A stretch of DNA of 33,300 bases, taken from contig NZ_JAQGJD010000322.1 of the NCBI RefSeq assembly GCF_028290785.1, positions 1 through 33,300 on the forward strand. Reading direction: 5' to 3'. The notes beneath the pieces were generated by a model, which was given only the letters and a program-made list of their open reading frames with translations, was not told the origin of the DNA and searched no databases. The position numbers and the translations under genes are program-made. Positions 1-7,476 of this stretch are shown here, in pieces (the first letter of the stretch is position 1; each line of letters begins with the position of its first letter). The stretch is from Tardiphaga sp. (GTDB lineage Bacteria; Pseudomonadota; Alphaproteobacteria; Rhizobiales; Xanthobacteraceae).

Positions 1-75
1 GGGTTGGGGAATCTCAACATCAACATAGTCGAGCACTTCAGGGCCGCCGGGGCGGTGCACCAGCACAGCTTTCAT
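1..75 (-). CDS. Zinc-type alcohol dehydrogenase / quinone oxidoreductase, N-terminal fragment
   Basis: Only the first 25 codons are in the window; the gene runs off the left edge. The visible peptide begins MKAVLVHRPGGPEVLDYVDV, the typical opening beta-strands of the medium-chain dehydrogenase/reductase superfamily, in particular NADPH:quinone oxidoreductases. It starts 55 bases after the stop of the Ldh_2-type dehydrogenase in the same orientation, so it probably belongs to the same catabolic operon. No catalytic or cofactor-binding residues are visible in this fragment, so the substrate cannot be inferred. The Shine-Dalgarno sequence before the ATG is weak. Confidence 0.7.
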   Translation of the reverse strand, partial: MKAVLVHRPGGPEVLDYVDVEIPQP

Positions 76-130
76 GATTGAAATCCGAATTCGGTTGCTA
101 CTGGTCTGCCGGATTGATTCATGCGGGCCT

Positions 131-1183
131 TCATCTGAGCGAGGTGGGGATAGCCACCGCGCGCTTCGTCGCCAGCGCGACGAGCCGCGATACCGTACCG
201 GCGGCCAGCGGAATCCCGCCTTGCATCCGTTTGTCCAATTCCGCGTAGCCGCGCTCGCCGGGCAGGAAGACTTGGCCGGTGTCCGATGCAGGCGGAAGGC
301 CTTTGATCGCCTGGCACAACTCATCGATGTCGCGCGTGAAGTCTGTCTTCTCGCCGAAGGCGGACGGATCGACCGCGATCACCAGACCATTGAAAGATGA
401 CTCTGTAGAGCCATTCAGAGACGGGGCTATGATCGAGTTGGTCACCAGCACGCTGGACAGGATTTCGATCATCAGAGAGAGGCCCGAGCCTTTGGGACCG
501 GCCATCGGCAATACAGCCTTGACGGCTTTGGGGTCCGTCGTATCGGCGCCGTTCTCGTCGACGCCCCAGCCGTGCGGGATGGTCTTACCCGCGTCGCTTG
601 CCGCCATGATCTTGCCCAGCGCCACGGCAGCCGTCGACATATCCAGCAGGATCGGTCGGTCGAGACGTGCAGTCGGTGCGGCAATGGCGATCGGATTGGT
701 CGAAACGCCCTCCGCTTTCGATCCGAAATATATCATTAGGGGCTTCGACGCCGTCATCACGATGCCGATCATGCCGGCCTGCGCGACCTTTTGCGCGTAG
801 TAGCCGACCGCACCGGCATGCGTGACATTCTTTGCGGAGCACCAGCCGATGCCACTCCGCGTGGCCAACGAGACCGCCTTGTCCGCAGCGAGGACCATGC
901 CCACCGCACCGGGTGCGCGATCGGCGTCCAGGACCGCTATCGCGCCGAAGTCGGTGACCAACCGCGGCTCGGCGTTGGGATTGATGATTCCGAGCTCGAC
1001 CATCTCGACGTAGCGCGGGATGCGCAGGACACCGTGAGAATCCGCGCCGCGAAGGTTGGCCCACACCAGAAGGTCAGCCGTCTGCGCGGCATGGTCCGGC
1101 ACGAAGCCTCCCGCGCGCAGCAGGTCGGCTGAAAAGCCCCGAAGGGCCTCGCTGTCAACGATCCGTTTGCCGACCGCACTCAT
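131..1183 (-). CDS. Malate/L-lactate dehydrogenase family (Ldh_2) oxidoreductase
   Basis: A 350-residue NAD(P)-dependent 2-hydroxyacid (or imine) oxidoreductase of the Ldh_2 fold, the family containing malate/lactate, ureidoglycolate and delta1-piperideine-2-carboxylate reductases. The conserved ADSHG motif with H50 is present near the N-terminus. The family signatures VGYYAQKVAQAGMIGIVMT and STNPIAIAAPT (middle of the protein) and PMAGPKGSGLSLMIEIL follow in order. Length matches the family. The ATG chosen lies two bases after the TGA of the upstream hydrolase, so translation is probably coupled; an extension of 88 codons upstream is open but would lie inside the hydrolase gene and has no family similarity. 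It sits in an operon with a ring-cleaving dioxygenase and a hydrolase, so a role in oxidising a ring-fission intermediate is likely, but the substrate is unknown. Confidence 0.85.
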   Translation of the reverse strand: MSAVGKRIVDSEALRGFSADLLRAGGFVPDHAAQTADLLVWANLRGADSHGVLRIPRYVEMVELGIINPNAEPRLVTDFGAIAVLDADRAPGAVGMVLAADKAVSLATRSGIGWCSAKNVTHAGAVGYYAQKVAQAGMIGIVMTASKPLMIYFGSKAEGVSTNPIAIAAPTARLDRPILLDMSTAAVALGKIMAASDAGKTIPHGWGVDENGADTTDPKAVKAVLPMAGPKGSGLSLMIEILSSVLVTNSIIAPSLNGSTESSFNGLVIAVDPSAFGEKTDFTRDIDELCQAIKGLPPASDTGQVFLPGERGYAELDKRMQGGIPLAAGTVSRLVALATKRAVAIPTSLR

Positions 1184-1185
1184 GG

Positions 1186-2067
1186 TCACGTTCCCAGGGG
1201 CGAAGGGAAGAACTTGTCGAGCCACCCCTTGATCATGATCTTGGTGCGCGGAGCGTCCTGTTCCGACAACGGGAAATGCGAAGTCCCGGTCACGAGCATG
1301 AGCTCGGCGGGCATGCCGGCCTTCTCGAACAGCCGTATCGACTGCTCGGTCGGGGTGATGCCGTCGTTTGCAGTATGAAAGAACAGCGCGGGCCGCGGCG
1401 CGATATCGGCGACCACATCGTCGGCGCGGAAATTGTACATGCTCCAAGCGGTCTCAACGGGGATTTCCATGATCGCCTTGGGAGACAGATTTTTGCGCAG
1501 GGGTTCCGGGATCGGCACGGCGTCGAACCGCGAGATCCACATGCTCTCGCCTGTTTCGGCCTTGTGCTTGCGGCCTTTCTCGAGGAGGCCCGTAAATTTG
1601 TCCCAGGCTTCCGGCGTCGGATGTTGTCCGCGGAATTTGCGTTCGCCGTCGCCCCAGCCGCAGGAAGAGATCACGCAGGCGAAACGTTTGTCGATACCGG
1701 CCGCGTAGACCGCGACCGCCGCACCAAAACTATGCCCGACAACGCCGATCTTTTCGGGATCGACCTCCTCGCGACCGGCCAGGAAGGTCAGCGCGTTCTT
1801 AGCATCGACGACCTGGTCGAAGCATCGCACCTGGCCCCGCTCGCCCTCGCTTTCGCCGCAGCAGCGGAAATCGAAGCGAAGCGCCACATAGCCCATGGCT
1901 TCCAGCATTCTGGCCTGTATTTCGGCGTGCGATTCGTCTTTCGATCCGACGAAACCGTGCAGGACAACGAATGCGGGCAAGCGCTGGCCCGGCTTTCGCC
2001 CCTCGGGCACATGCAGCACTGCCGACAGCTTCAGGCCATCGGAAAAGAACGAGAATTTTTCTTGCAT
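1186..2067 (-). CDS. Alpha/beta hydrolase
   Basis: A 293-residue alpha/beta-hydrolase, probably cytoplasmic because no signal peptide is visible. The oxyanion-hole HG motif is at residues 37-38 (VVLHGFVGS). The nucleophile elbow is GHSFG with S113. The acid is D235 in HTANDGITP and the catalytic histidine is H264 in GTSHFPLS, so the triad is complete. The ATG has a GGAG nine bases upstream. It lies 76 bases after the dioxygenase gene and its stop is two bases from the next start. In meta-cleavage pathways a hydrolase often splits the ring-fission product, which fits the context. However, this sequence resembles the broad DUF1100/BAAT-like esterase group more than classical BphD/XylF enzymes, so an esterase or lactonase role is equally possible. 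Confidence 0.85.
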   Translation of the reverse strand: MQEKFSFFSDGLKLSAVLHVPEGRKPGQRLPAFVVLHGFVGSKDESHAEIQARMLEAMGYVALRFDFRCCGESEGERGQVRCFDQVVDAKNALTFLAGREEVDPEKIGVVGHSFGAAVAVYAAGIDKRFACVISSCGWGDGERKFRGQHPTPEAWDKFTGLLEKGRKHKAETGESMWISRFDAVPIPEPLRKNLSPKAIMEIPVETAWSMYNFRADDVVADIAPRPALFFHTANDGITPTEQSIRLFEKAGMPAELMLVTGTSHFPLSEQDAPRTKIMIKGWLDKFFPSPLGT

Positions 2068-2143
2068 GGGGTCGTCTCCGGAGCGGTCCGCTTGGATGAT
2101 GGCGTGATCCCGCTACAGGCGGGCGAACTTGGCGAGGCGAGGT

Positions 2144-3046
2144 TCAGGCGATCTTCGCGAACGGGAAATGGTATTCTCGCCATTCCAGCGGCGCCGGGGT
2201 GCCCCACACGTTCATGCAGCGGACGTTTCCGGGACGCTCCAGGTTGGTGATGACGTTCGGAGTGAAATCATCGTCGTCGGCGACGAGCGCCATCTGACCT
2301 GAACACTCGATCATCGCGCCGCTGGCATCGGTATAATAGGCGTAGGTATTATCGCCGGGGCGGTGCCGGCCCGGTCCCCACAGCATCTGCTTGTCGGACC
2401 GATCGAGCAGGTCACCGAGCTTCAGATAGTCGTTGAATTCGAAGAATTCGAACGAATAGTGATGCAGGCCAACGTCGCCCTTCACGATGCCCAGGATGTG
2501 ATGCTGGCGGTTGCCGCCGTACATCCAGCTCAGGCTGTCGTTCACCATCTGCTCGGAAAGCTTCATCCCGCCAATGGCACTCAAATGCCTTCGCGTGGCC
2601 TCGGGGTTGGGCGTGATGAGGTTGACATGGTCCATCCGGTTCGGGCCCACGCCGTGCGTGGCATGGCGGCGGTCGTAGATTCCGTTGCGGATCGGCGTGT
2701 GGATTTCGAAGCGAAGGCCTTCAGGGGTGGCGAACGTCACGCCGGCCTTCATGCAGTCGAGGCTTGGTTCGCTGGACAGGATGCGGCAACCCGCCGCCTC
2801 GATGCGCGTTTCCGCCTCCCGCACCGCTTCAGCTGTCAGGGCCTCGAGGCCGATGGTGTGAGCGGAGTTTTCGTCGGCTTCGATCAAGACCAGTTCGGCG
2901 GCTCGCCCGTTCGAACTCAGCCATACCTGCCGGTCGTCCCTGTGCGTGACGTGCAGCCCCAGTATCTCGGTGGCGTCGCGGATGACGCCATTGATGTCCG
3001 TGGTGTTGATCTTCATGTGCCCGAGGGCATGAACCAGGTGCGACAT
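2144..3046 (-). CDS. Two-domain extradiol ring-cleavage dioxygenase (VOC superfamily)
   Basis: A 300-residue protein with two tandem glyoxalase/bleomycin-resistance (VOC) modules, the architecture of type I extradiol dioxygenases such as catechol 2,3-dioxygenase and 2,3-dihydroxybiphenyl dioxygenase. The Fe(II) ligands are visible in the C-terminal module: H140 in MDHVNL, a histidine in GLHHYSFE (H195 or H196) and E247 in AMIECSG. A tyrosine pair sits just before the glutamate (YAYYTD), where the family has its active-site tyrosine. The ATG was chosen because GGGAGAGGGTG precedes it directly; codons further upstream are unlike the family. It is the first structural gene after the GntR repressor. 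The preferred catechol is not readable from sequence. Confidence 0.87.
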   Translation of the reverse strand: MSHLVHALGHMKINTTDINGVIRDATEILGLHVTHRDDRQVWLSSNGRAAELVLIEADENSAHTIGLEALTAEAVREAETRIEAAGCRILSSEPSLDCMKAGVTFATPEGLRFEIHTPIRNGIYDRRHATHGVGPNRMDHVNLITPNPEATRRHLSAIGGMKLSEQMVNDSLSWMYGGNRQHHILGIVKGDVGLHHYSFEFFEFNDYLKLGDLLDRSDKQMLWGPGRHRPGDNTYAYYTDASGAMIECSGQMALVADDDDFTPNVITNLERPGNVRCMNVWGTPAPLEWREYHFPFAKIA

Positions 3047-3108
3047 CACCCTCTCCCCAATGATTTTTCTTGAAACACTGCTATCGCATCTGAACGGACA
3101 GTTCAACG

Positions 3109-3120
3109 ATTTTCGAAAAT
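3109..3120. promoter_or_regulatory. Candidate GntR operator, perfect palindrome
   Basis: The sequence ATTTTCGAAAAT is a perfect 12-base palindrome 63 bases before the dioxygenase start. The same core, TTTTCGAAAA, recurs upstream of the GntR gene at 4188-4197, and a shorter version is at 3286-3295. Shared palindromes before a regulator and its neighbour operon are the usual pattern of an autoregulated GntR repressor. Assignment to this regulator is inference. Confidence 0.5.
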
Positions 3121-3285
3121 TTTTGTACGATCTTTCAAGAGGGGTGCGCTGCGCAGGAAAGTGTTCTTATAATGCTTGATTTTAGGCTTTCACGGCAGGC
3201 GCGCCGATCTGGCATGCCTCATGGGAAGGCTCTTAGCGAGGCCTGTTGGTAAGCGGGGCGAGCCAATAGCGGACAGCGTCATTTT

Positions 3286-3295
3286 ATTTCGAAAT
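3286..3295. promoter_or_regulatory. Secondary palindrome ATTTCGAAAT
   Basis: A perfect ten-base palindrome in the same gap as the site at 3109-3120, sharing the TTTCGAAA core. It is 240 bases from the dioxygenase start, so if functional it would be an auxiliary operator; it may also be chance in an AT-rich patch. Confidence 0.3.
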
Positions 3296-3394
3296 TTGAT
3301 AGATCTGTCGTTCTCGGCGGCAAATCGCGGCTCTCAAAAGCGCGGACCTTGCCGATTGCCGCCGGCAGAATGCCAAGGAACGTTGTCGATCCAG

Positions 3395-4111
3395 CTATTT
3401 GACGGGACCGAGAACATCCTTCGCGTACCTGATGACGTTGTCTGTCGTGCTGCGAATATGCTTCTCGATCAGTGCAATGGCCTGGTCAGAATCGCGGCTC
3501 ACCGCCGCCAGCATGAGCGCGCGATGCTCGCCCGTCTTGTCCCGGCTGACAGGCCGATAGGCGGCCGACAGGCTCCGGTACCGTTCCGAACGATCATAAA
3601 GGGAATCTCGAATCGATAGCAGCGTCGGCGACCCGCAGGCGCCGACAAGGGATTGATGAAACTCCTTGTGCGCGCTTCGCCAACTCGGATCTTCCGCCGG
3701 AGAGCCGGACATGCGCTCTTCGATCTTGCCCAAGCGATGCAAGGCCGACATGACCGCGATTTCCCATTCGTCACCGCCCTTGGCAATCGACTGGCGCAGC
3801 ACGTCGATCTCGATCAGGACCCTGGCGTTGGTGACGTCGATGAGGTCCTCAAGCGTTGCCGGCGCGACGTGGAAACCGCGCTGCCCCTCCATGACGACAA
3901 GCCCATCCGCGACAAGCGACGTCAGGGCCTCGCGCAAGGTCGTGAAGCTGACGCCGAAGCTGGAGCGCAACGGCTCGAATTTAAGCGCCTCACTAGGCTT
4001 GAGCCGGCAAGTGATGATCTCCTCGCGCAGGCGATGAGTGACGTCGGCTGCAACGGTATTGCCGAACTCCTTGCGCGATTTAACGACTTGAATGTTCACG
4101 AGCGTTTCCAT
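3395..4111 (-). CDS. GntR-family transcriptional regulator, FadR/FCD type
   Basis: A 238-residue regulator. Residues about 20-85 form the winged-helix GntR domain (VTHRLREEIITCRLKPSEAL, then FTTLREALTSLVADGLV and EGQRGFHVA). Residues about 90-220 form an all-helical FCD ligand domain, with the usual histidine positions present (AHKEFHQSLV, GEHRALMLAA, EKHIRST), which in this family bind a metal and a carboxylate ligand. It is transcribed in the same direction as, and just upstream of, the dioxygenase operon. Members of this subfamily usually repress a neighbouring catabolic operon until its acidic substrate or intermediate binds. A TTTTCGAAAA palindrome 76 bases upstream of its own start suggests autoregulation. 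Length is normal for the family. Confidence 0.9.
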   Translation of the reverse strand: METLVNIQVVKSRKEFGNTVAADVTHRLREEIITCRLKPSEALKFEPLRSSFGVSFTTLREALTSLVADGLVVMEGQRGFHVAPATLEDLIDVTNARVLIEIDVLRQSIAKGGDEWEIAVMSALHRLGKIEERMSGSPAEDPSWRSAHKEFHQSLVGACGSPTLLSIRDSLYDRSERYRSLSAAYRPVSRDKTGEHRALMLAAVSRDSDQAIALIEKHIRSTTDNVIRYAKDVLGPVK

Positions 4112-4187
4112 GTCTTCAAGTCAAACGGTCGGCAAAGTTTATACGCCGGCTAAACGACACGCAATTTAATTTTCGTAATAATTGGTA

Positions 4188-4197
4188 TTTTCGAAAA
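4188..4197. promoter_or_regulatory. Candidate GntR autoregulatory operator TTTTCGAAAA
   Basis: A perfect ten-base palindrome 76 bases before the GntR start. A second CGAAAAT half-site occurs nearer the gene on the minus strand (within 4168-4175). The same core stands before the dioxygenase operon at 3109-3120. On the minus strand TATAAA (4138-4143) lies between this site and the start codon and could be the -10 element. Confidence 0.45.
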
Positions 4198-4248
4198 ATG
4201 GTCGCGGCGTGCCCTGTATAGGAGCTGGATCATAGCCGAACTCAAACA

Positions 4249-4276
4249 AAAACGGCCCGCCGTGGCGGGCCGTTTT
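4249..4276 (-). terminator. Rho-independent terminator of the dehydratase operon
   Basis: A perfect 13-base-pair inverted repeat with arms AAAACGGCCCGCC and GGCGGGCCGTTTT separated by two bases. Read on the minus strand, the second arm runs into TTTTTGTTTGAG, a good uridine tract. It lies 48 bases after the stop of the IlvD/Edd dehydratase, so it ends that transcript. The plus-strand reading also ends in TTTT but serves no gene. Confidence 0.88.
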
Positions 4277-4324
4277 GCGCATGACGCAGATCGCGGTAGC
4301 GTCCCCACGCTTGAGGCGGCGGCC

Positions 4325-6193
4325 TTAGAAGGCCTTGTTCGCCTCCGGCCGATGCTTGTTGCGCGGCACGAATCCGGACCGGGTGGCTTCGCGGGGATGG
4401 CGGACCCACACCTCGCGGTTCGGGTGCAGACCAGCTCCGCGGGTCGCCGGCACGGCGCTCTGCCGGGCGCGGTGCAGCAGGCGGGTGTCCGCGACACCAC
4501 AATTCGGATGGATGCCGCCATTGGCCGCGACCACCTTCTCCCATGCCGCCTTGCGCTTGGCGAAAATGGCCGGATCGGCTAGCTGCGTACAGTTCAGCTC
4601 GTCATTATTGAGATCCGCGATGATCTCGTCGCCGTCTTCCACAAAAGCGATGGGGCCGCCGAGCGCGGCTTCCGGACCGACGTGGCCGATCACCAGGCCG
4701 ACCGATCCGCCGGAGAACCGCGCGTCGGTCATCAGCGCCACGACGATGCCGCGCTCGCGGCACAGCGTGGTGATCCGCGACGTGGGATCGAGCATTTCCG
4801 GCATGCCGGGCGCGCCGACCGGGCCATCGTAGCGCACGATGACCATGTCGTGGTTCTGGAAACGCTCCGGCGCCTTGTCGAGCGCGTTCAGCAGGCCCTG
4901 CTCGCCTTCGAACACACGGGCCTTGCCGCGGAACAGGTTGTTCTCCAGCCCGCCCTCGACGCCGGCCAGCTTCAGGATCGCCGAGAATTCCGGCGACAGA
5001 TTGCCACCGAGCACGCGCAGACCGCCGGTGGGCTTGTAGGGCTTGGCGACCGTATAGATTACCTTGCCATCCGCGGGCTTGGTGCCGAGGCGTTTGACCT
5101 GCTCGGCCAGCGTCTCGCCGGTGCAGGTCATCACGTCGCCGTTGAGCAATCCGGCCTCCAGCAGCTCGCGCACGATCACCTGCACGCCGCCCACCGCGTC
5201 GATATCGACCATCGAATACTTGCCGTACGGACGCGCGTCGGTGAGTACCGGCACGACATATTGCGCCAGATAGTTGAATTCCGCCGGCGTCATGACGTCT
5301 TTCCAGAAGTCGGCAAAGCCGGCAGCGCGCGCGATCTCGGGCGCATGCAGCGTGACATTGGTCGAACCGCCGATCGCCATCGCAACAATGACCGCGTTGC
5401 GGATCGAATCGCGGACCACGATGTCGCGTGGCTTCAGGCCCTTCGCCATCATCTGCGCCAGGTATTCGACCAACTGCTCCGGGAATTCCTTGAGGCGGCG
5501 CGGATCATCGGACGGCGGCGCCACCATGTGCAGCGGCTGCATACCGACCACGCCGATGAAGGTCTGCATCGTGTTGTAGGTGAACATGCCGCCGCAGCTG
5601 CCATAGCCAGGGCAGGCATGGCAGGCGATATGCTGGCGATATGCCGGATCCGGGTTGCCGGCGACCTGATAGGCGCTGACGATGTCGAGCTTCTCGCCGG
5701 TGTTCGGGTCTTCGCCGGGATGGATCGGGCCGTCCGACATGATGATCGCCGGCTCGTTATGTTCGAGCAGGGCGGCCAGCGTGCCGACCGGCGGCTTGTC
5801 GCAGGCGACGACGGCGATGGTTCCGGCCAGCCCGGTAGCGCTGAGATGTTCGCATAGCGCATCGTGGGTCACTTCGCGGCCGATCAGCGAGTAGCGCATT
5901 TCGCGCGTGCCGTTTCGAATGCCGTCCGACGTCGCGATGGTGTATTCCGGTTGCACCAGGCGCAGCTTCAACTGGCCCGCGCCATTGCCGATCCGGCTCT
6001 TGAGGCTGGCGTGGATCGCATCCACCTTGGCGGCCACGCCCATATAGCACTGGCTGTCGCCCTTGGTGCCGACCACGCCGACCGACGGCTCGTGGATCAG
6101 GTCCGGATCGGTGCCGAGTTCGCGCGCAATTCCGATGGTTTGAGCGGAGCGGCCCGGATGATGGTCGATGAGGACGACGGGGGACTTTGACAC
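4325..6193 (-). CDS. IlvD/Edd-family dehydratase (dihydroxy-acid or sugar-acid dehydratase)
   Basis: A 622-residue iron-sulphur dehydratase of the IlvD/Edd family, which removes water from 2,3-dihydroxy acids or aldonic acids. The three cluster cysteines can be placed: C49 (KGDSQCYMG), C131 in the CDK motif (VACDKPPVG, with K133 where the carbamylated Mg-binding lysine sits) and C200 (GYGSCGGMFTYNTM). Further signatures are GGSTN and TDARFSGGS. The start is GTG, supported by AGGAAGG seven to eight bases upstream; an upstream extension is open but lacks family similarity. The gene sits with a Bug receptor and a tartrate/malate-type dehydrogenase rather than with branched-chain amino-acid genes, so a catabolic sugar-acid or hydroxy-acid role is more likely than valine/isoleucine synthesis. 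The last 40 residues, rich in Arg and Pro, are an unusual tail. Confidence 0.85.
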   Translation of the reverse strand: MSKSPVVLIDHHPGRSAQTIGIARELGTDPDLIHEPSVGVVGTKGDSQCYMGVAAKVDAIHASLKSRIGNGAGQLKLRLVQPEYTIATSDGIRNGTREMRYSLIGREVTHDALCEHLSATGLAGTIAVVACDKPPVGTLAALLEHNEPAIIMSDGPIHPGEDPNTGEKLDIVSAYQVAGNPDPAYRQHIACHACPGYGSCGGMFTYNTMQTFIGVVGMQPLHMVAPPSDDPRRLKEFPEQLVEYLAQMMAKGLKPRDIVVRDSIRNAVIVAMAIGGSTNVTLHAPEIARAAGFADFWKDVMTPAEFNYLAQYVVPVLTDARPYGKYSMVDIDAVGGVQVIVRELLEAGLLNGDVMTCTGETLAEQVKRLGTKPADGKVIYTVAKPYKPTGGLRVLGGNLSPEFSAILKLAGVEGGLENNLFRGKARVFEGEQGLLNALDKAPERFQNHDMVIVRYDGPVGAPGMPEMLDPTSRITTLCRERGIVVALMTDARFSGGSVGLVIGHVGPEAALGGPIAFVEDGDEIIADLNNDELNCTQLADPAIFAKRKAAWEKVVAANGGIHPNCGVADTRLLHRARQSAVPATRGAGLHPNREVWVRHPREATRSGFVPRNKHRPEANKAF

Positions 6194-6436
6194 GGCGAAT
6201 TCCTTCCTGGCGGCGGCTCTTTTGGTCGACAAAGGCCTGTCGCCCGCAGCAGCAAGGATGCGGCTAACACCTTGCGGCAGCGGGCAGAATGCCGACCGGA
6301 AATGGTCCGAAATCGGCTGGCCCAGTGCATAACCCCCGGGGAACGCAAACACAATCAGATTGAGCCGTTCTAAAGCCTTGGCTGACTTGCGCCGCCGGGC
6401 GCACGCTTAGGGGCAGGACAAGGCGCTTTCTGGCGT
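6194..6436. other. 243-base gap upstream of the dehydratase
   Basis: This gap separates the receptor gene from the GTG start of the dehydratase, both on the minus strand. It is long enough for a separate promoter; on the minus strand TTGTGT and TTATGC are spaced by 16 bases around 6320-6350, a weak sigma-70-like pair. No clear terminator follows the receptor gene, and no small gene is convincing. Confidence 0.3.
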
Positions 6437-7405
6437 TCAGTCGGCAAACTGGTTCGCCGCACGAATGATCGGCGCCCAGCGATCAACTTCGCTGACCAAG
6501 GTCGCCTGCAGGGCGGCTGGAGTTGCCTGGTCCTGCGGGACGGTTTCGGTGTTGATGTCGTTGAAGCGCTTCACCAGGTCGGGGTCGCGCAACGCCTCCT
6601 GCAGGGTCTGCGACAGCTTCTGCACGATGGCGTCGGGCGTCCCCTTCGGCGCGTAGATGCCGTGCCAGGCGCCGACTTCAAAACCCTTCAGGCCGGCCTC
6701 GTCGGCAGTGGGCAGGTCGGGCATCGACGACAGCCGGGTTTTCGTGGTGATGGCATAGCCCTTGACCAGCTTGCCCGCGATCGGGCCGGTGGTGTTGGTG
6801 GTCTGATCGCAGGTCAGGTCGATCTGTCTGGAGATCAGATCGTTCATTACCGGCCCGTTGCCCTTGTAGGGTACCGCCAGGATCTCCTTGCCGACCGCCA
6901 TCATGAACAGCATGCCGCACAGATGCGACGCGGCGCCGAGGCCGGCATTGCCGAACGTCATTTTGTCGCCGTTGGCCTTGATATAGGTCACCAGCTCGGC
7001 CAGCGTGTTGGGCGGCAGGTCGGGACGGCCGATGATGGTCATTGGCGCGTTGGTGACCAGGCCAATCGGCGCGAACGCCGTCTTGGTGTCGTAGGGCAGC
7101 TTGCGATACAGCGTCGCGGCCGTCGAGATGCCGATGTGATGGATCAGCAGCGTATAGCCGTCGGGCTCGGCGCGCGCCGCGCGCGCGGTGGCGATGGTGC
7201 CACCGGCGCCCGTGGCGTTCTCGACGATGATGGTCTGGCCGAGCAGCTTGGACATCGTCACCGCGGTGACCCGCGCGACGGTGTCGGTCGGGCCGCCCGC
7301 GGCAAACGGCACCAGCAAGGTGATGGGTTTGCCGGGGTAAGTCTGGGCGTGCGCCGCAGTGGTCGCCATGGTGAATGCGATGGCAGCAATGGCTTTCAAC
7401 TTCAT
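6437..7405 (-). CDS. Periplasmic tripartite tricarboxylate receptor (Bug/TctC family)
   Basis: A 322-residue secreted binding protein. Residues 1-20 form a Sec signal peptide with the cleavage site AHA before QTYPGKP. The mature protein opens with YPGKPITLLVPFAAGGPTDT, the hallmark of Bug/TctC receptors, followed by GAGGTIATARAARAEPDGYT. These proteins bind carboxylates (citrate, tartrate, aromatic acids and similar) for uptake by TctAB-type permeases. No tctA or tctB gene is adjacent, so it is an orphan receptor, as is common for this family. The ATG is preceded by GGGAGG. It lies between a tartrate/D-malate-type dehydrogenase (71 bases upstream) and the dehydratase, which suggests that it captures the acid that the two enzymes degrade. 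Confidence 0.9.
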   Translation of the reverse strand: MKLKAIAAIAFTMATTAAHAQTYPGKPITLLVPFAAGGPTDTVARVTAVTMSKLLGQTIIVENATGAGGTIATARAARAEPDGYTLLIHHIGISTAATLYRKLPYDTKTAFAPIGLVTNAPMTIIGRPDLPPNTLAELVTYIKANGDKMTFGNAGLGAASHLCGMLFMMAVGKEILAVPYKGNGPVMNDLISRQIDLTCDQTTNTTGPIAGKLVKGYAITTKTRLSSMPDLPTADEAGLKGFEVGAWHGIYAPKGTPDAIVQKLSQTLQEALRDPDLVKRFNDINTETVPQDQATPAALQATLVSEVDRWAPIIRAANQFAD

Positions 7406-7476
7406 ATTCGCCTCCCTGTATTTTGTTTTGTCTCGCTCATCGTCCGCTTTTGCGGAGGATGCAATCCGACGTTCGT

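Larger units (their letters stand above)
3047..3394. promoter_or_regulatory. Promoter/operator gap upstream of the catabolic operon
   Basis: A 348-base gene-free stretch between the dioxygenase start and the end of the GntR gene. It holds two AT-rich palindromes, ATTTTCGAAAAT (3109-3120) and ATTTCGAAAT (3286-3295). On the minus strand a TTGAAA hexamer (3133-3138) lies 18 bases before GAAAAT, which falls inside the first palindrome, so this could be a repressible promoter of the operon. A TATAAT on the plus strand (3168-3173) has no gene to serve. I found no convincing small gene here. Confidence 0.5.

Noticed and set aside
74..400. Plus-strand open frame opposite the Ldh_2 gene
   Set aside because: Its codons mirror the third-position GC bias of the real minus-strand gene, and its protein has no recognisable motif; it is a shadow frame, like many others in this GC-rich window.
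2434..2456. Repeat-like GAATTCGAAGAATTCGAA run
   Set aside because: It lies in the dioxygenase coding region and simply encodes the FEFFEF peptide; not an operator or a repeat element.
3168..3173. Consensus TATAAT on the plus strand
   Set aside because: No plus-strand gene follows within a reasonable distance and no matching -35 is present; kept only as a note in the gap entry.
4682..5857. 391-codon plus-strand frame opposite the dehydratase
   Set aside because: The translation is rich in His, Arg, Asp and Gly repeats typical of antisense frames of GC-rich genes; the minus strand carries the full set of IlvD/Edd motifs.
4325..6193. Naming the dehydratase ilvD
   Set aside because: Family motifs fit, but gene context is hydroxy-acid catabolism, so the symbol would imply an unproven role in branched-chain amino-acid synthesis.
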